Below are positions 1 to 10,512 of a stretch of DNA of 64,000 bases, in pieces; the stretch's first letter is position 1; every line of letters starts with the position of its first letter. Source of the stretch: Ambrosia x helenae (lineage: Eukaryota; Streptophyta; Magnoliopsida; Asterales; Asteraceae); NCBI GenBank assembly GCA_030844895.1, contig CM061233.1:53807453-53871452 (forward strand). Reading direction: 5' to 3'. The notes beneath the pieces are model-generated. The model saw nothing but the letters and a program-made list of their open reading frames with translations, did not search any database and had not been told where the DNA came from. Both the position numbers and the translations under genes were made by a program.

Positions 1-1794
1 TCTTCATATACCTCACCATCATATCCAACAATTGCTTACATTCCACCATTTTCACCCATGCAACAAGCAGCATGTTACTCTGCTAGCCAACCTCAACAAC
101 AACCATACAATCCTCAAATGAACCAGATGCAAATTACCCAAAGTCAAACAAACCAAAGCCCGATTGTGTTGGAGACATCAAATCTAAACAATGTTACTGT
201 TGAGATTGCTCAACAACATGTAGCATTAGTTTCAGCAATGGTAGCATCGTACAATGGATTGGTTGCTAGTCAAATTGGGAACAACAATTTGACCAATGAG
301 GACTACGCACAGTTTGACAAGGAAGAAATGGAACTCATGGATATTCAGTGGGCTTTTGCAAGTATCATGAGAAGAGCCACTAATTTTATTCAAAAGACTG
401 GGAGAACTGATCTTTCTACTTCTCCAAACACCACTTATGGCTTCAACAAAGCTAAAGTCACTTGTTTTAACTGTGGTGAGAAAGGTCATTTAAAAAGAGA
501 GTGCACACAGCCAGCACAACAAGGTAATAGAAATCCATTCAACTCTAACTACCAAAACCGATAAACCCAAAATCAGATATCATACCAAAGTCCCAACATT
601 TCAAGTTTTCAACCTCAAAACAACTATCAAAACTGTCAAAATACCCAACAAAATAACAATGCTAGACAAACCACAACACAAAACCAAACACAACAGAATT
701 CAAACCGAACAATCATTCCCATTTCTACACCAAACACACAAACCCAAACTGAGAATCAAAATCAAGCTTTGGTGATACAAAAGGATGAGCGTTTTGATTG
801 GACCGGTATGCAGTTAGGTGTTGAAGAAATCACAACTAGAAATGTGGCTTATGTGGCACAACAAATGAATTTGGATGAGCCGGTGGAGGTTGAAGAAGAA
901 ATTGTGACTGAGAAGATGACTGAGTTGAAGATTGAGGAGTTGAATGAAGAGATGAATGCTGATTGTACTGAGAAGAAGTCTAGGATGATTCTTGATTCGG
1001 TTGCTGATATTTCAGAGCAGTTTGATTCTACTTATTCTGATGAGGAGAGTGAGTCTGATTCTGAATCTAGTGATAACTCACTGGATGATGACATTGATCA
1101 GTTGCTTGCTGAAGCTGACTTTTTGATGACCCGGAAATCATGCATAGTGGATGATGCTTGTACCAGGATTGATTATTCCAAGTTTTTCGCTGGGAAGGAA
1201 GCACACTTTGCATTGATGGCCATGACAGAACCTCCAAAACAGGTAAGTACTGAATCTGCTGTTAATTCAAATTCAAATTGTGTTAAACATTGCAAAGCTT
1301 GTGATAAATTGACAGATGAGAATAAGCAACTCAAGGTTCAACTTGAGAGTGCAAAAATCAACTGTAAATCATATAAAAAAGAAGCAAAAGAGTTTAACAG
1401 AGTACTTGATGGTTATAAGAAAGACGTTTCAGAATTGAAAAAGACTTTGTCTTTAAAACAAATGGCCATAAATAACTATATCAATGATTTAGAAAACACA
1501 AAACTTGAAATGGCCACCATCAAGTGCTTTGCAAAAAAAGTAATCAAAAAGCTTGAGAGTTATAAGCATATCGCTTATGTTGTTGACCACATAATAGAAG
1601 AGCCTTCACAGTCTAGTAGTGCAAACTACAAGGCTGTCCCAGCTTCGGTGTTGTTTGAAAACCATAATTTGCACTCAATAGCACCGGAGAGCTCAGCTAA
1701 ATCTGACTCTACATCGGATGACGAGTCAAACACATCTAGTGTGGGAGACCCTTATTCTGATGTTAGACCTGTTCTGGGAATAATGAGGGTGTAG
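1..1794 (+). pseudogene. copia-A gag, N-terminal part with first zinc knuckle (5' end outside window)
   Basis: Frame 1 is open from base 1, so the start lies upstream of the window. The protein begins Gln/Asn/Pro-rich and has a CX2CX4HX4C zinc knuckle at 463-504 (CFNCGEKGHLKREC), which in copia Gag binds genomic RNA. A TAA at 562-564 interrupts the frame, which then continues unchanged through a Gln/Asn-rich linker, an acidic Ser/Asp/Glu block (about 1000-1100), the phrase FALMAMT and a Lys/Glu-rich coiled-coil-like stretch (about 1300-1560). The frame is lost near 1770 and runs to a TAG at 1792-1794. Such a long gag with a coiled-coil insert is typical of SIRE-like copia in Asteraceae (inference). 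The element is dead. Confidence 0.8.
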
Positions 1795-3055
1795 TTGCTG
1801 CTGATGATTCTGATGAAGAGGATGAACAGTCTGAGAAGGTTTCTGAAAAGGTGTGTGATATTCCTGACGAAAATCACATAATCACTACTGAACCTGTTTC
1901 ACCATCTCAGATTGTCCATCCCATTGCTAACGCTCATAGAAAGAATCAATCAGTTAAGCCTGTTGAGAAGAAAATTGAAAAGAAAATTGAAAAGAAAAAT
2001 GAAAAGAAAATTGAAAAGTCAAATGAAAAGGAAAATGAATTTGTGATAAACCTGTTAAAGTTTTCTATCGGATGCAAGGATCTGATAAGATAATTTCTGA
2101 TGAAGAATATCCAATCCAATTTGCAAATTATTCAAAAATTGAAAAGATATGGCAGAAAAGTACCATTTGGTTTCCGAAACATGAGCGAACAAATGATATA
2201 CCTCCAGCAATCTTAAAGAAAATTCATTTGGATATTCCTAAAGAACCAAAGGTCCATGTCACACAATTTATTAAACCAATAGAGAAGTCAAATGGTTTTC
2301 TTGAGCCAAATTACTCAAAGGACCCTGCTCCTAAGAGTTTGAGAAGAAGGTTTATGGATGATCAATATCCTATCACTAGTTATTCAAAGTCGAACGCCAA
2401 GAATAATTTTGAAGAGTACCGTGCATGTTTTAAGTGCGGGGAGAGAGGGCATTTACTTGCCGACTGCCCGTACGTAAGACACAAGAGGCACGAGGTGGAG
2501 ATGAAGCCGAAGTATGAATGTCCGGTCGATAATCATTGTTATCCACAGAGACGATTTGTCCCTCAACCAACACCTTTTTATAACCAAAGCAATTATTTCA
2601 AAAGGAAGGAAAATCGTTCGATGACATATGATCGCCGCAACCGGATAGCTACTGAGAAACCAATTAAGAAACCAATGGTGAACGCAACTGTTGACAACAA
2701 AAAGGTTCCTGTTAAACCTAATGTCAAACCAACAGTTGGACCTGTCTCTGTTAAATCAGAGAAGGTAACCAAGAAGGTTTCATTCAAAGAAGAAGTAAAT
2801 AAACCGGCTGAGACTCCAAAATCTCAAGTCCGGATCTTGAAACGGTCTGAACAATCTTGGTCACCAAAGGGTTCTGAAGGTGCTTCAACTTCACAACAAA
2901 ATGTGAAATCAGAGAATGAAAAAGGTTTGTGTGATCAGAAAAAGGTTGATACAAATCAAAATGTTTGTGAGAAATCTGAATCTTTGAAACAAACTGTTCA
3001 TAGACCCAAACCAAACAGGCTTGGGTCCTCCGAAAAATCTAAATTCTTTACTTGA
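1771..3055 (+). pseudogene. copia-A gag, C-terminal part with second zinc knuckle
   Basis: This continues the gag of copia-A in shifted frames. One shift lies near 1770. A second, near 2045, looks like a single-base loss because coding resumes in the next frame. The stretch 1960-2030 is a Lys/Glu/Asn repeat of the EKKIEKK type. A second CX2CX4HX4C knuckle lies at 2426-2467 (CFKCGERGHLLADC), followed by a basic Lys/Pro/Val-rich tail. A TGA at 3053-3055 separates it in frame from the protease. Having two knuckles about 650 codons apart is unusual for Gag in general, but copia-B in this window shows the same plan. Confidence 0.72.
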
Positions 3056-3951
3056 TATGTGCAGGGAGCTTCAGCTGGCCCTGTGAGCAGTCTTTGGATT
3101 GTTGACAGTGGAGCTTCTGGTCACATGACAGGGGATCTTTCGCTACTATTCGATATTAGAAACATCAAAGGAGGTTATGTAGCGTTTGCAGGAAACAAGG
3201 GAGGTTATATTACCATAGAGGGTAGTGTGAGCAATGGTATAGTGAGTTTCGAGAGAAATCTTATGTGAAGCAAATCGATTACAATCTGCTCAGTGTCAGT
3301 CAGATATGTGACAAACAATTTTCTGTGTACTTTGACGACAAATCTTGCTCTATACTCAAGTCGGGTTTCGAGTTACCGAAAGAGTGGGTGATGTTAAAGG
3401 CGCCGAGAGTGAAAAACTTGTACATTCTTGATATGTCAAAAGCAATGACCACCCAAGGCCAAGTCACGTGTTTTCTCTCCAAAGCTACAGAAAAAGAATC
3501 AATTATATGGCATAGGAGAATGGGACACATTCACCTAAGAAAGATGAATCAATTGGTGAAAAATGAACTTGTCACAGGCGTGAACGTTAAACATTTTCAC
3601 TTAAATGACAAGTGTGTGAGTTGTAAAAAGGGTAAGCAGCACAAACAATCCCATAGGCCAAAGAAAGTCAATTCTGTTGAATTGCCACTTGAACGTTTGC
3701 ACATGGATCTGTTTGGACCTGTCAAGCGTAAGAGTCATGCTGGAGAATTGTACTGTCTTGTGGTGACTGATGATTTTTCAAGATTTTCATGGGTTATGTG
3801 CTTACACCGAAAGAGCGACACGTTTGATAATTTGAAAGTTCTGTTCACTCGACTGGAAAATATCTATGGTCTCAAGATCAAAAGGATTAGGAGTGATAAT
3901 GGGACGGAGTTTAAAAATGCACAGATGGACGATCTTTGTGAAGGCCTATAT
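3056..3951 (+). pseudogene. copia-A protease, pre-integrase domain and truncated integrase
   Basis: The aspartic protease shows WIVDSGASGHMTG with the catalytic Asp at 3104-3106. A one-base shift near 3255 moves coding to frame 1, which has the LLSVSQICD phrase. The GAG-pre-integrase zinc region follows: WHRRMGHIHL, then CVSCKKGKQH (about 3508-3660). The integrase core shows the first Asp in LHMDLFGP (3706-3708) and the second in RSDNGTEF (3895-3897). The expected third acidic residue, RT and RNase H are missing because homology stops at about 3951. This is Ty1/copia domain order. The element was truncated by a rearrangement, not by normal termination. Confidence 0.85.
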
Positions 3952-4229
3952 AAAGGTCAAGTTCATTTTGAATGTTAGTTTTTGGTCATTTTTGTTTCCC
4001 TCCTGTTTGAGTCTCTCCCTAGGGTTTTGTGTAAACTTAATTCACGTCTTGTTTTGATTGTAAAGCTTATTATAACGTGTAATTGAGTTTGTTTATCAAT
4101 GAAATGAAGCTTTTAAAGATGATTTCTGCGTTTTGTTAGTATTATTATCATTTTGTGATTGATTCAGGGATTCCGCACCTAAATCAAACTTGTTTGATCA
4201 TTATCTTTGTAGATTTGACGATCCTATGC
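3952..4229. repeat. LTR-like fragment with TATA box, unassigned
   Basis: Non-coding sequence wedged between two integrase fragments. It begins at a TATA-like tatataaag (about 3948-3956) and reads like the transcribed end of an LTR, T-rich with a ttgattcagggattccgcac phrase near 4160. No partner LTR, PBS or target duplication is visible in the window. The identity is tentative. Confidence 0.3.
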
Positions 4230-4504
4230 GCATACAAAAAAACAACTACATGTCTTCAACTACTCCATATGGACTTATTTGGGCCAGCCAAAATCATGAG
4301 ACTTGGTAAGAAGAAGTACTGCTTGGTCATCATTGATGACTACTCAAGATTCACATGGGTCTTTTTCTTATTTTCCAAGGATAAGGCAGCGGATATTATC
4401 AAATTCTTCATTCTACAGGTAGAGAAATAGTATTCTCTCTCTGTCAAAGTCATACGAAGTGACAATGGGACAGAGTTCAGGAACAAAAATCTGGATGAAT
4501 TCTG
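4230..4504 (+). pseudogene. Integrase fragment of the copia-B family, truncated on both sides
   Basis: This is closely similar at DNA level to copia-B integrase at about 8564-8822. It shares HMDLFGP, YCLVIIDDYSRFTWVFF and RSDNGTEF, with one in-frame TAG in the middle. It ends exactly where the copia-B 5' LTR begins (4505). It is therefore a piece of a second copy of the same family. Its continuation is not found after copia-B's 3' LTR, so a simple insertion of copia-B into this copy is not supported. Confidence 0.75.
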
Positions 4505-5189
4505 TGTAAGGAAAAAAAAAGATTGAAGAAACCACTTTTGAAAACCTTAGTCTAATTCCTATTTCTGTAAATAAAGCTAAGTGTAGAAACTGCTGAAGAA
4601 GAAGATTGAAAGTACTGAATAACAAGATATCAAGTGCTGAACAGTAATGATCAGAAGTTCCGAAGTCTAACCAGGCAAGTCAACTGAAGAACTACTGAAG
4701 ACAAACTACTCATCAGTAGGTTGTCACTCATCAGCTGTTCTGATAGAAGCTTCCCACCGCCATAGTAGTTCAGTAGTTTAGTATTATATTGTTTTGTTAA
4801 AGTCTTTGTACAAGTTCCAATACTACAGCCTGTTGTAGTATTGTTTAGTATTATCTTTTAAACAACTTGTAAGTATTTACTGGTCTATAAGGGTTAATCC
4901 CAGTATTTTAGACATCGATTTTTACTGAAATCCTTCAAGGGCTTTATAATAGAAATACCATTTCACATCTGAGAATCTTTTCACAACACTTATTGTTATA
5001 TGCATTCAATTGTTTAGATTCTCATTAACTGCTTTAGTTCATTAAATCCAGGGGGAGTAATAGCTCCTGTTGAAAGTGAAACTTTAACTTAAACACTTTA
5101 CTTATTTCGCTGTGTAAATCTGCTTTGATATATTTTCAACACATAAGTGTTCATGAATAAGAACTGTTAAAGAACATACTGATCCAACA
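4505..5189 (+). repeat. copia-B 5' LTR
   Basis: Starts TGTAAGG and ends GATCCAACA directly before the PBS. It aligns over its whole length with 21581-22272, for example around the shared phrase gaagcttcccaccgcc and the tactacagcctgttgtagta palindrome. A TATA-like site lies near 4940. A purine tract resembling the element's own PPT (ccagggggag, near 5050) lies inside the LTR. Confidence 0.85.
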
Positions 5190-5191
5190 AT

Positions 5192-5203
5192 TGGTATCAG
5201 AGC
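5192..5203 (+). other. Primer binding site of copia-B (initiator tRNA-Met)
   Basis: TGGTATCAGAGC, the standard plant copia PBS complementary to the 3' end of initiator tRNA-Met. It lies two bases after the 5' LTR and marks where minus-strand reverse transcription would start. Confidence 0.9.
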
Positions 5204-5345
5204 ATCTGGTTTATCTGATCAAATATCAATCTAACAAATTAAGAATCAGACATAGGCTCTTATTGATATTCAATAAAGGATAAAAGTTCACTTTTCAAAA
5301 CATCCATCACTTTGAGAAAAACTTGACAAATCAAAACTCTCAAAA

Positions 5346-6571
5346 ATGGATCCTTGTAATACTGGATCTACCAATAATCCTCCTACGCTTGTTCGTTCTG
5401 AATATAACATATGGCAAAAGAGGATGGCACATACTCTTTCACAGCAAAATACTGGCTGTTGGATGTATGTCATGTATGGACCCCATAAACCAGTAAATAT
5501 TAATTTAGAAACTAAAGTTGAAATACCAAAGGAACCAAAAGACTTCACTGATGAGGATTTCCTTAAACTTGAGCTTGATGCCAAGGCTTTTTCTATGTTG
5601 GCAATGGCACTCCGAAATGAAATCTACTCTGGACTTTTACATTGTGAAAGTGCCAAAGATATTTGGGATTGCCTAAAAGAACAGTTTGGAGGAACTGATG
5701 AGGAGATGGCCAACACCAGAGAAATCCTTTCTCAGTAGTATGAAACATTTACTCAAATTAATGGGGAAACTTTAACACAACAATTTGAAAGATTCTCCTC
5801 ATTAATCTCAGAGTTAAAGTTAAATGGTCAGACCTATACAAATGTATCTATGCTTCATAGATTTTTAAGGTCTCTACTAGAAAAATGGGAAACTTACTCT
5901 ATAGTTCTCAGATCTGGACCAGATTTTAACTCCCTCACTCTTACAAAATTACATGGGAGATTGTTGACTTTTGAAAGGGAAATAAATCAAAAGAAAAAGT
6001 TGCAAAATTCTGGCAAAACAGCTGATGACTATGTTCCAGGTAGTACAACACTTTTAGGAAAAGACTCACCTTCTTGTTCAAATGATTTTGGATCCTTTGA
6101 TCACATTGACATAACTGCTGGGATCTCATCAGAAAGATCATATCCAACTTGTTACAATGATGAAAATAGTCAAACTGCTGATAATATGTGTTTTATAATG
6201 GATGATTTAAAAAATTTCAGTAGTGCTGACTTTGAAGAAATGGACATTTTACACCAACTGGCCATGTTAAGCAAAAAAACTAACAAATTTTATAAAAGTT
6301 CAGGAAGGATATTTCCAGGACTAAACAACTCAACAAAAGTTGGTTTGGCAAATCTATACTTCGATGTCATAAGTGTCAAAAGTTGGGACACTTTGCTAGA
6401 GAGTGTAGAAGCTCTGGCTTTAACCCACCACAGTCTGGAAATCAGTTTAACTCCAGTTATAATAGGAATAATGGAACACAGGAAAGTGCACTTTTTGTAC
6501 AGGCACAAGCTCCACAAATCCAATATGTGCCCCAGATACAATATGTTCAAATGCATGCCCAACAACAATAG
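5346..6571 (+). pseudogene. copia-B gag, N-terminal half with zinc knuckle
   Basis: The ATG at 5346 follows the leader after the PBS and starts MDPCNTGSTNN. The N-terminal part matches the copia Gag (UBN2-type) fold: a Trp-containing start (YNIWQKRM), then AKDIWDCLKEQFGG and a QFERFSSLISEL helix. A TAG at 5736-5738 interrupts the frame, and another shift lies between about 6290 and 6365. A CX2CX4HX4C knuckle (CHKCQKLGHFAREC) is at 6365-6406, then a Gln/Asn-rich tail to a TAG at 6569-6571. Gag forms the virus-like particle and packages the RNA. This copy cannot make an intact protein. Confidence 0.83.
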
Positions 6572-7934
6572 GGCCAACAAGAAGTGCCTTCCATTCCAGC
6601 TGCTCAACAACCTCCACAAACTCCACAACCCTCTCAGCAAAGTCTTTTCACTTCAAGGTATGTTGACTGGAGCAGTCTTCCTTATGACACATCTGAATGC
6701 AGTCCAGATTCAGACAACAAAGTCTATGATATTAATTAGGGGGAACCTGATAATGGCAGAAATTTTTTTGCCTTAATGGCCTTTGAGGGTTGCACCTCTA
6801 AATCTGCCTTATCTCAGGTATCAAAAGAATCTTTGTCAAAACTTTGTTCAACTTCATGCAAAGAATCTTTTTCTCTCATAAGAGAGACCAATGTGCATCT
6901 ACAAGGCAAAGCCAATGACTCTGAGAGAAAATATACTCAAATAAAATGTGATTTAGAAAGAAAACATGGTGCAAAATCAAAGGAAAATTCTAAATTAACA
7001 AATAATGCCATTGAAACCCAAGCATAGATTAAAATCATGATAGAAGACGTAGGAAATGTTAGAAAAGAGCTTGCTGACACCAAGGTTGATTCTGAAAAAT
7101 GTGTTCAGTTATGTAAAGGTTACTAAATGCTGCTTAACAAACAAACCGCATCAAATGTTAAGTTTGGCATATGGTACAATCATACCAAAACACCAACTGA
7201 TTTTACTCCCAAAACTGTTGATGATGGGAGTAGAGTAGTTGAAAATCAAACTTTTGATATGAAAGAATGCACATCTTTTCATCAGAACTTTCTCAAAATT
7301 GAAAAAGAAAGTTCTACAGAAATACTGAACAAAACTGACATTAAGCCATCAGTAGTTTCATCTACATCAGGAGTTGAGAACCTGAAAACTACTGATGACC
7401 TAACTCAAACCAAAATTGTCAGTAATTTGCCTTCCACATCTCATGATGAATTTAAATGGAAGGAGAAGGCAAAAGAATGTGAAATTTGTGATCTGTTTAA
7501 CCACAAAACAGAATTTTGTAGATATAGAAAAGGAAATTAGTATAACAAGAAGATTTCACAACTGGTTGTGGGAAATCAAATCAAGCAAGATTTTGAAGAA
7601 ACTTTTTATCCCAACAAACAACAACTAAGCAACACCTTTTCTCAGAAAAAAGACTAAATCTCAACCAAAGCCTTTTTCTCCAAAAATTTCCTTAGTAGTT
7701 AGACCTACATCATCAGCAGTTTCACAAAATGCAGAGATTAAAGATCTCATGAATATGTTAAAACTACTGATGAACAAACTTGATGGAGGTCCTCAAAAGG
7801 ATACCACCATTGCTCTTAAAGATAAATCCATTGCCAAAAAGACATGGATTTCTCAAATAGGTCTAGAACAAACTGTTCCTGTTCTCAAGAGCAAACCCAA
7901 AGCCAAATTGGCTTGGGTTCCTAAATCTAACTAA
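6572..7934 (+). pseudogene. copia-B gag, C-terminal coiled-coil region with second knuckle
   Basis: Broken frames continue gag beyond the first knuckle. The phrase FFALMAFEG (near 6765) parallels FALMAMT of copia-A. A charged helical region follows (about 6800-7120), then a Ser/Thr/Lys-rich linker. A second CX2CX4HX4C knuckle, CEICDLFNHKTEFC, is at 7478-7519, followed by a basic tail ending at 7934. Several in-frame stops and shifts are present. The layout is the same as copia-A gag, so the two elements are cousins. Confidence 0.68.
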
Positions 7935-8281
7935 TTTGCTATTTTGTGCAGAGGGTCCCCAGAGGCATAAATAGCTATTGGTATGTTGACAGTGGAGGCA
8001 CAATGCACATGACAGGATGCAGATACCTGATAAACAATTTTATCAGTCAAAGAGAATGATCTTTGTCCTTTGAGAACAATGCCAAGGGATATGTGCTAGG
8101 ACATGAATGTATCATCTGGTAAAATACAGTTTGACAAGGTCAATCGGGTTGAAAATTTGGAGTACAACTTGCTGAGTGTCTCTCAAATCTGTGAAAAATG
8201 ATATTCTTCCTTTTTCACCAAAACAGCTTGTAAGATTATCACACCGAGGCCAAAAGTTGATAGATAATTGAAGATCATACT
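7935..8281 (+). pseudogene. copia-B aspartic protease, degraded
   Basis: WYVDSGGTMHMTG, with catalytic Asp at 7988-7990, marks the retropepsin active site. The rest of the domain is spread over shifted frames up to a recognisable EYNLLSVSQIC phrase near 8160. The second residue after DSG is Gly rather than the usual Ala. The domain would process Gag-Pol, but stops and shifts make this copy inactive. Confidence 0.72.
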
Positions 8282-9717
8282 TTGCTGATAGCCAAAAGTT
8301 GTGGCAATGTCTATGTAGTGGACATTGATAAAGACAAAGTACTGAACAACACTGCCTGCTTCTTCTTAAGAGCATCAATTTCTGAAACTGATCTCTGGCA
8401 CAGGAGACTTGGCCATGTGAACTTTAAAACCATATATGAAGTCAAAAAAATGGGCTTGGTCAGAGATCTACCTTTGATGGAATACCAGTGTAAAGAACAC
8501 TATGCATCTTGTCTCAAGGGTAAACAGCATAAGTCCTCCTATAAGTCTATTGAAGAATCAAAAACAACTACATGTCTTCAACTACACCATATGGACTTAT
8601 TTAGACCAGTCAAAATCATGAGCCATGGTCAGAAGAAATACTGCTTGGTTATCATTGATGACTATTCAAGATTCACTTGGGTCTTCTTCTTATATTCCAA
8701 GGATGAGGCAGCTGATATCATCGAATTCTTCATTCTACAAGTAGAGAAACAATATTCTCTCTCTGTCAAAGTCATCAGGAGTGACAGTGGGACAGAGTTC
8801 ACGAAAAAAATCTAGATGAATTCTGCCTGTCTAAAGGGATTGTTAGACAGTTTAGCATTCCCAGAAATCCTGAACAAAATGGTGTGGTAGAAAGGAATAA
8901 TAGAACACTAATTGAAGCAGCAAGAACTATGTTAGATTATTCAGGCCTACCATTGTATTTTTGGGCTGAAGCAGTCGACACAGCCTGCTATGTTCAAAAT
9001 AGGGTCCTTGTAAACAAAAGACATTCCAAAACTGCCTATGAAGTTCTTCATGGCATCAAGCCCCTTATCTTCTTTTTCAGGGCTTTTGGGTGTCAATGTT
9101 TCATTCTAAATATCAAGGACTCTATTTCAAAGTTTGCTGCAAAAGTTGATTCAGGTTATTTCCTTGGTTATTGTTCCACTAGAAAAGCCTACAAGGTTTT
9201 TAATTCAAGAACCAAGATAGTTGAAGAAACACTGAATGTCAAGTTTAATGAGTCAAAAGACACTCTCATTCCAGCACATCCTGCTGAACTCTTTGACCTT
9301 GACAGCTTTAATTTCGGACCTGAAAAGACTGTTACTTCATCTGAACCTACTTATTATGGTGATCAAGGGTTTGATGATGAGGGTCTTGCATCATGGACTC
9401 CTAATATAGTCGTTAAGTCAACTTTTAAACCTTCAGAAGTTTCACAAACTTCTACTTCAACAACTGCTGATGAACAAAATCAAACTACTAATTTAGCTCC
9501 ACAAACTCCTGAAGCAATAAGAACAGCTGAACCAGATATTATCAACCTTAGTGGTTTGTTTGAAGAAGTTCAAGAGCCCTCTCCAATCACAGGGTTACAA
9601 CAATCGATTGAACACAAGGATCATCCATTGGATCAAATCATGGGTGATATTGCATCACAGGTACTCACAAGAAACCAGCTTTCCAACTCCAGCTTTTTCT
9701 CAGCATTCATCTCTTAG
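8282..9717 (+). pseudogene. copia-B integrase
   Basis: The pre-integrase zinc region has WHRRLGHVNF and then CLKGKQH. The DDE core shows Asp at 8594-8596 (HMDLF), Asp at 8783-8785 (RSDSGTEF) and Glu at 8890-8892 (NGVVERNN). A one-base shift near 8815 separates the second and third acidic residues. The C-terminal GKQ-like region (FGCQCFILN, SGYFLGYCS, YKVFNSRT) leads into an acidic Thr/Ser-rich linker. A TAG at 9715-9717 separates it from RT. The protein would insert the cDNA into the genome. Spacing is normal for the family. Confidence 0.87.
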
Positions 9718-10512
9718 TTGGAACCAAAGAAGTATCAAGAAGCCCTCCAAGATAACAATTGGGTTCAAGCTATGCAAGATGAGTTGCTCCAATTTAAGAA
9801 GCAACAGGTCTCGGAAATCTGTCCCTTACCTCCAAACAAGCTACCAACTAGCACAAGATGGGTTTTCAGAAATAAACAAGATAAAGCTGGCATGATTATC
9901 AAGAACAAGGCAAGACTGGTGGTACAAGGTTATTCTCAAGAAGAAGGAATTGACTATGATGAAACCTTTGCTCTAGTTGCAAGGCTTGAAGCCATCAGGT
10001 TATTTTTGGCTTATGCAATTTCCAACAAAATTATGGTTTTTCAAATGGATGTTAAGAGTGCATTTTTATATGCAAAAATAAAAGAGGAAGTGTATGTTTG
10101 TCAGCCACCTAGGTTTGAGGATCCTTCTCATCCTGAGTGGGTGTACAAACTTGACAAGGCTCTTTATGGGCTAAAACAGGCTCCCAGCGCTTGGTATGAA
10201 ACACTTTTCAACTTTTTAGTCAAAAATCACTTCATAAGAGGCTTCATTGATAAAACACTTTTTATCAAACATATTAGAAATCATGTCTTACTCATTCAAA
10301 TCTATGTTGATGACATCATTTTTGGTTCAACCAACACGAAACTGTGTGATGAATTTAAGAAACTCATGCAATCAAAATTTGAGATGAGTACAATGGGAGA
10401 ACTGCAGTACTTTTTGGAACTGCAGACCAAACAACAAACAAATGGAACTTTTATACATCAATCCAAACATGTTAAAGAATTATTAAACAAATTCTCTTTA
10501 CAAGATTGTAAA
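9718..10512 (+). pseudogene. copia-B reverse transcriptase, cut by a solo LTR
   Basis: Opens with EPKKYQEALQDNNW and shows the copia RT signatures TRWVFRNK, KARLVVQGY, FQMDVKSAFLY, ALYGLKQAPSAWYE and the catalytic YVDDIIFGS (YVDD at 10303-10314). The frame is open from 9718. After the SLQDCK phrase it runs into the inserted gypsy LTR at 10513, and RNase H resumes at 13197. No stop lies inside the RT proper, so this is the best-preserved domain of copia-B. Confidence 0.9.
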
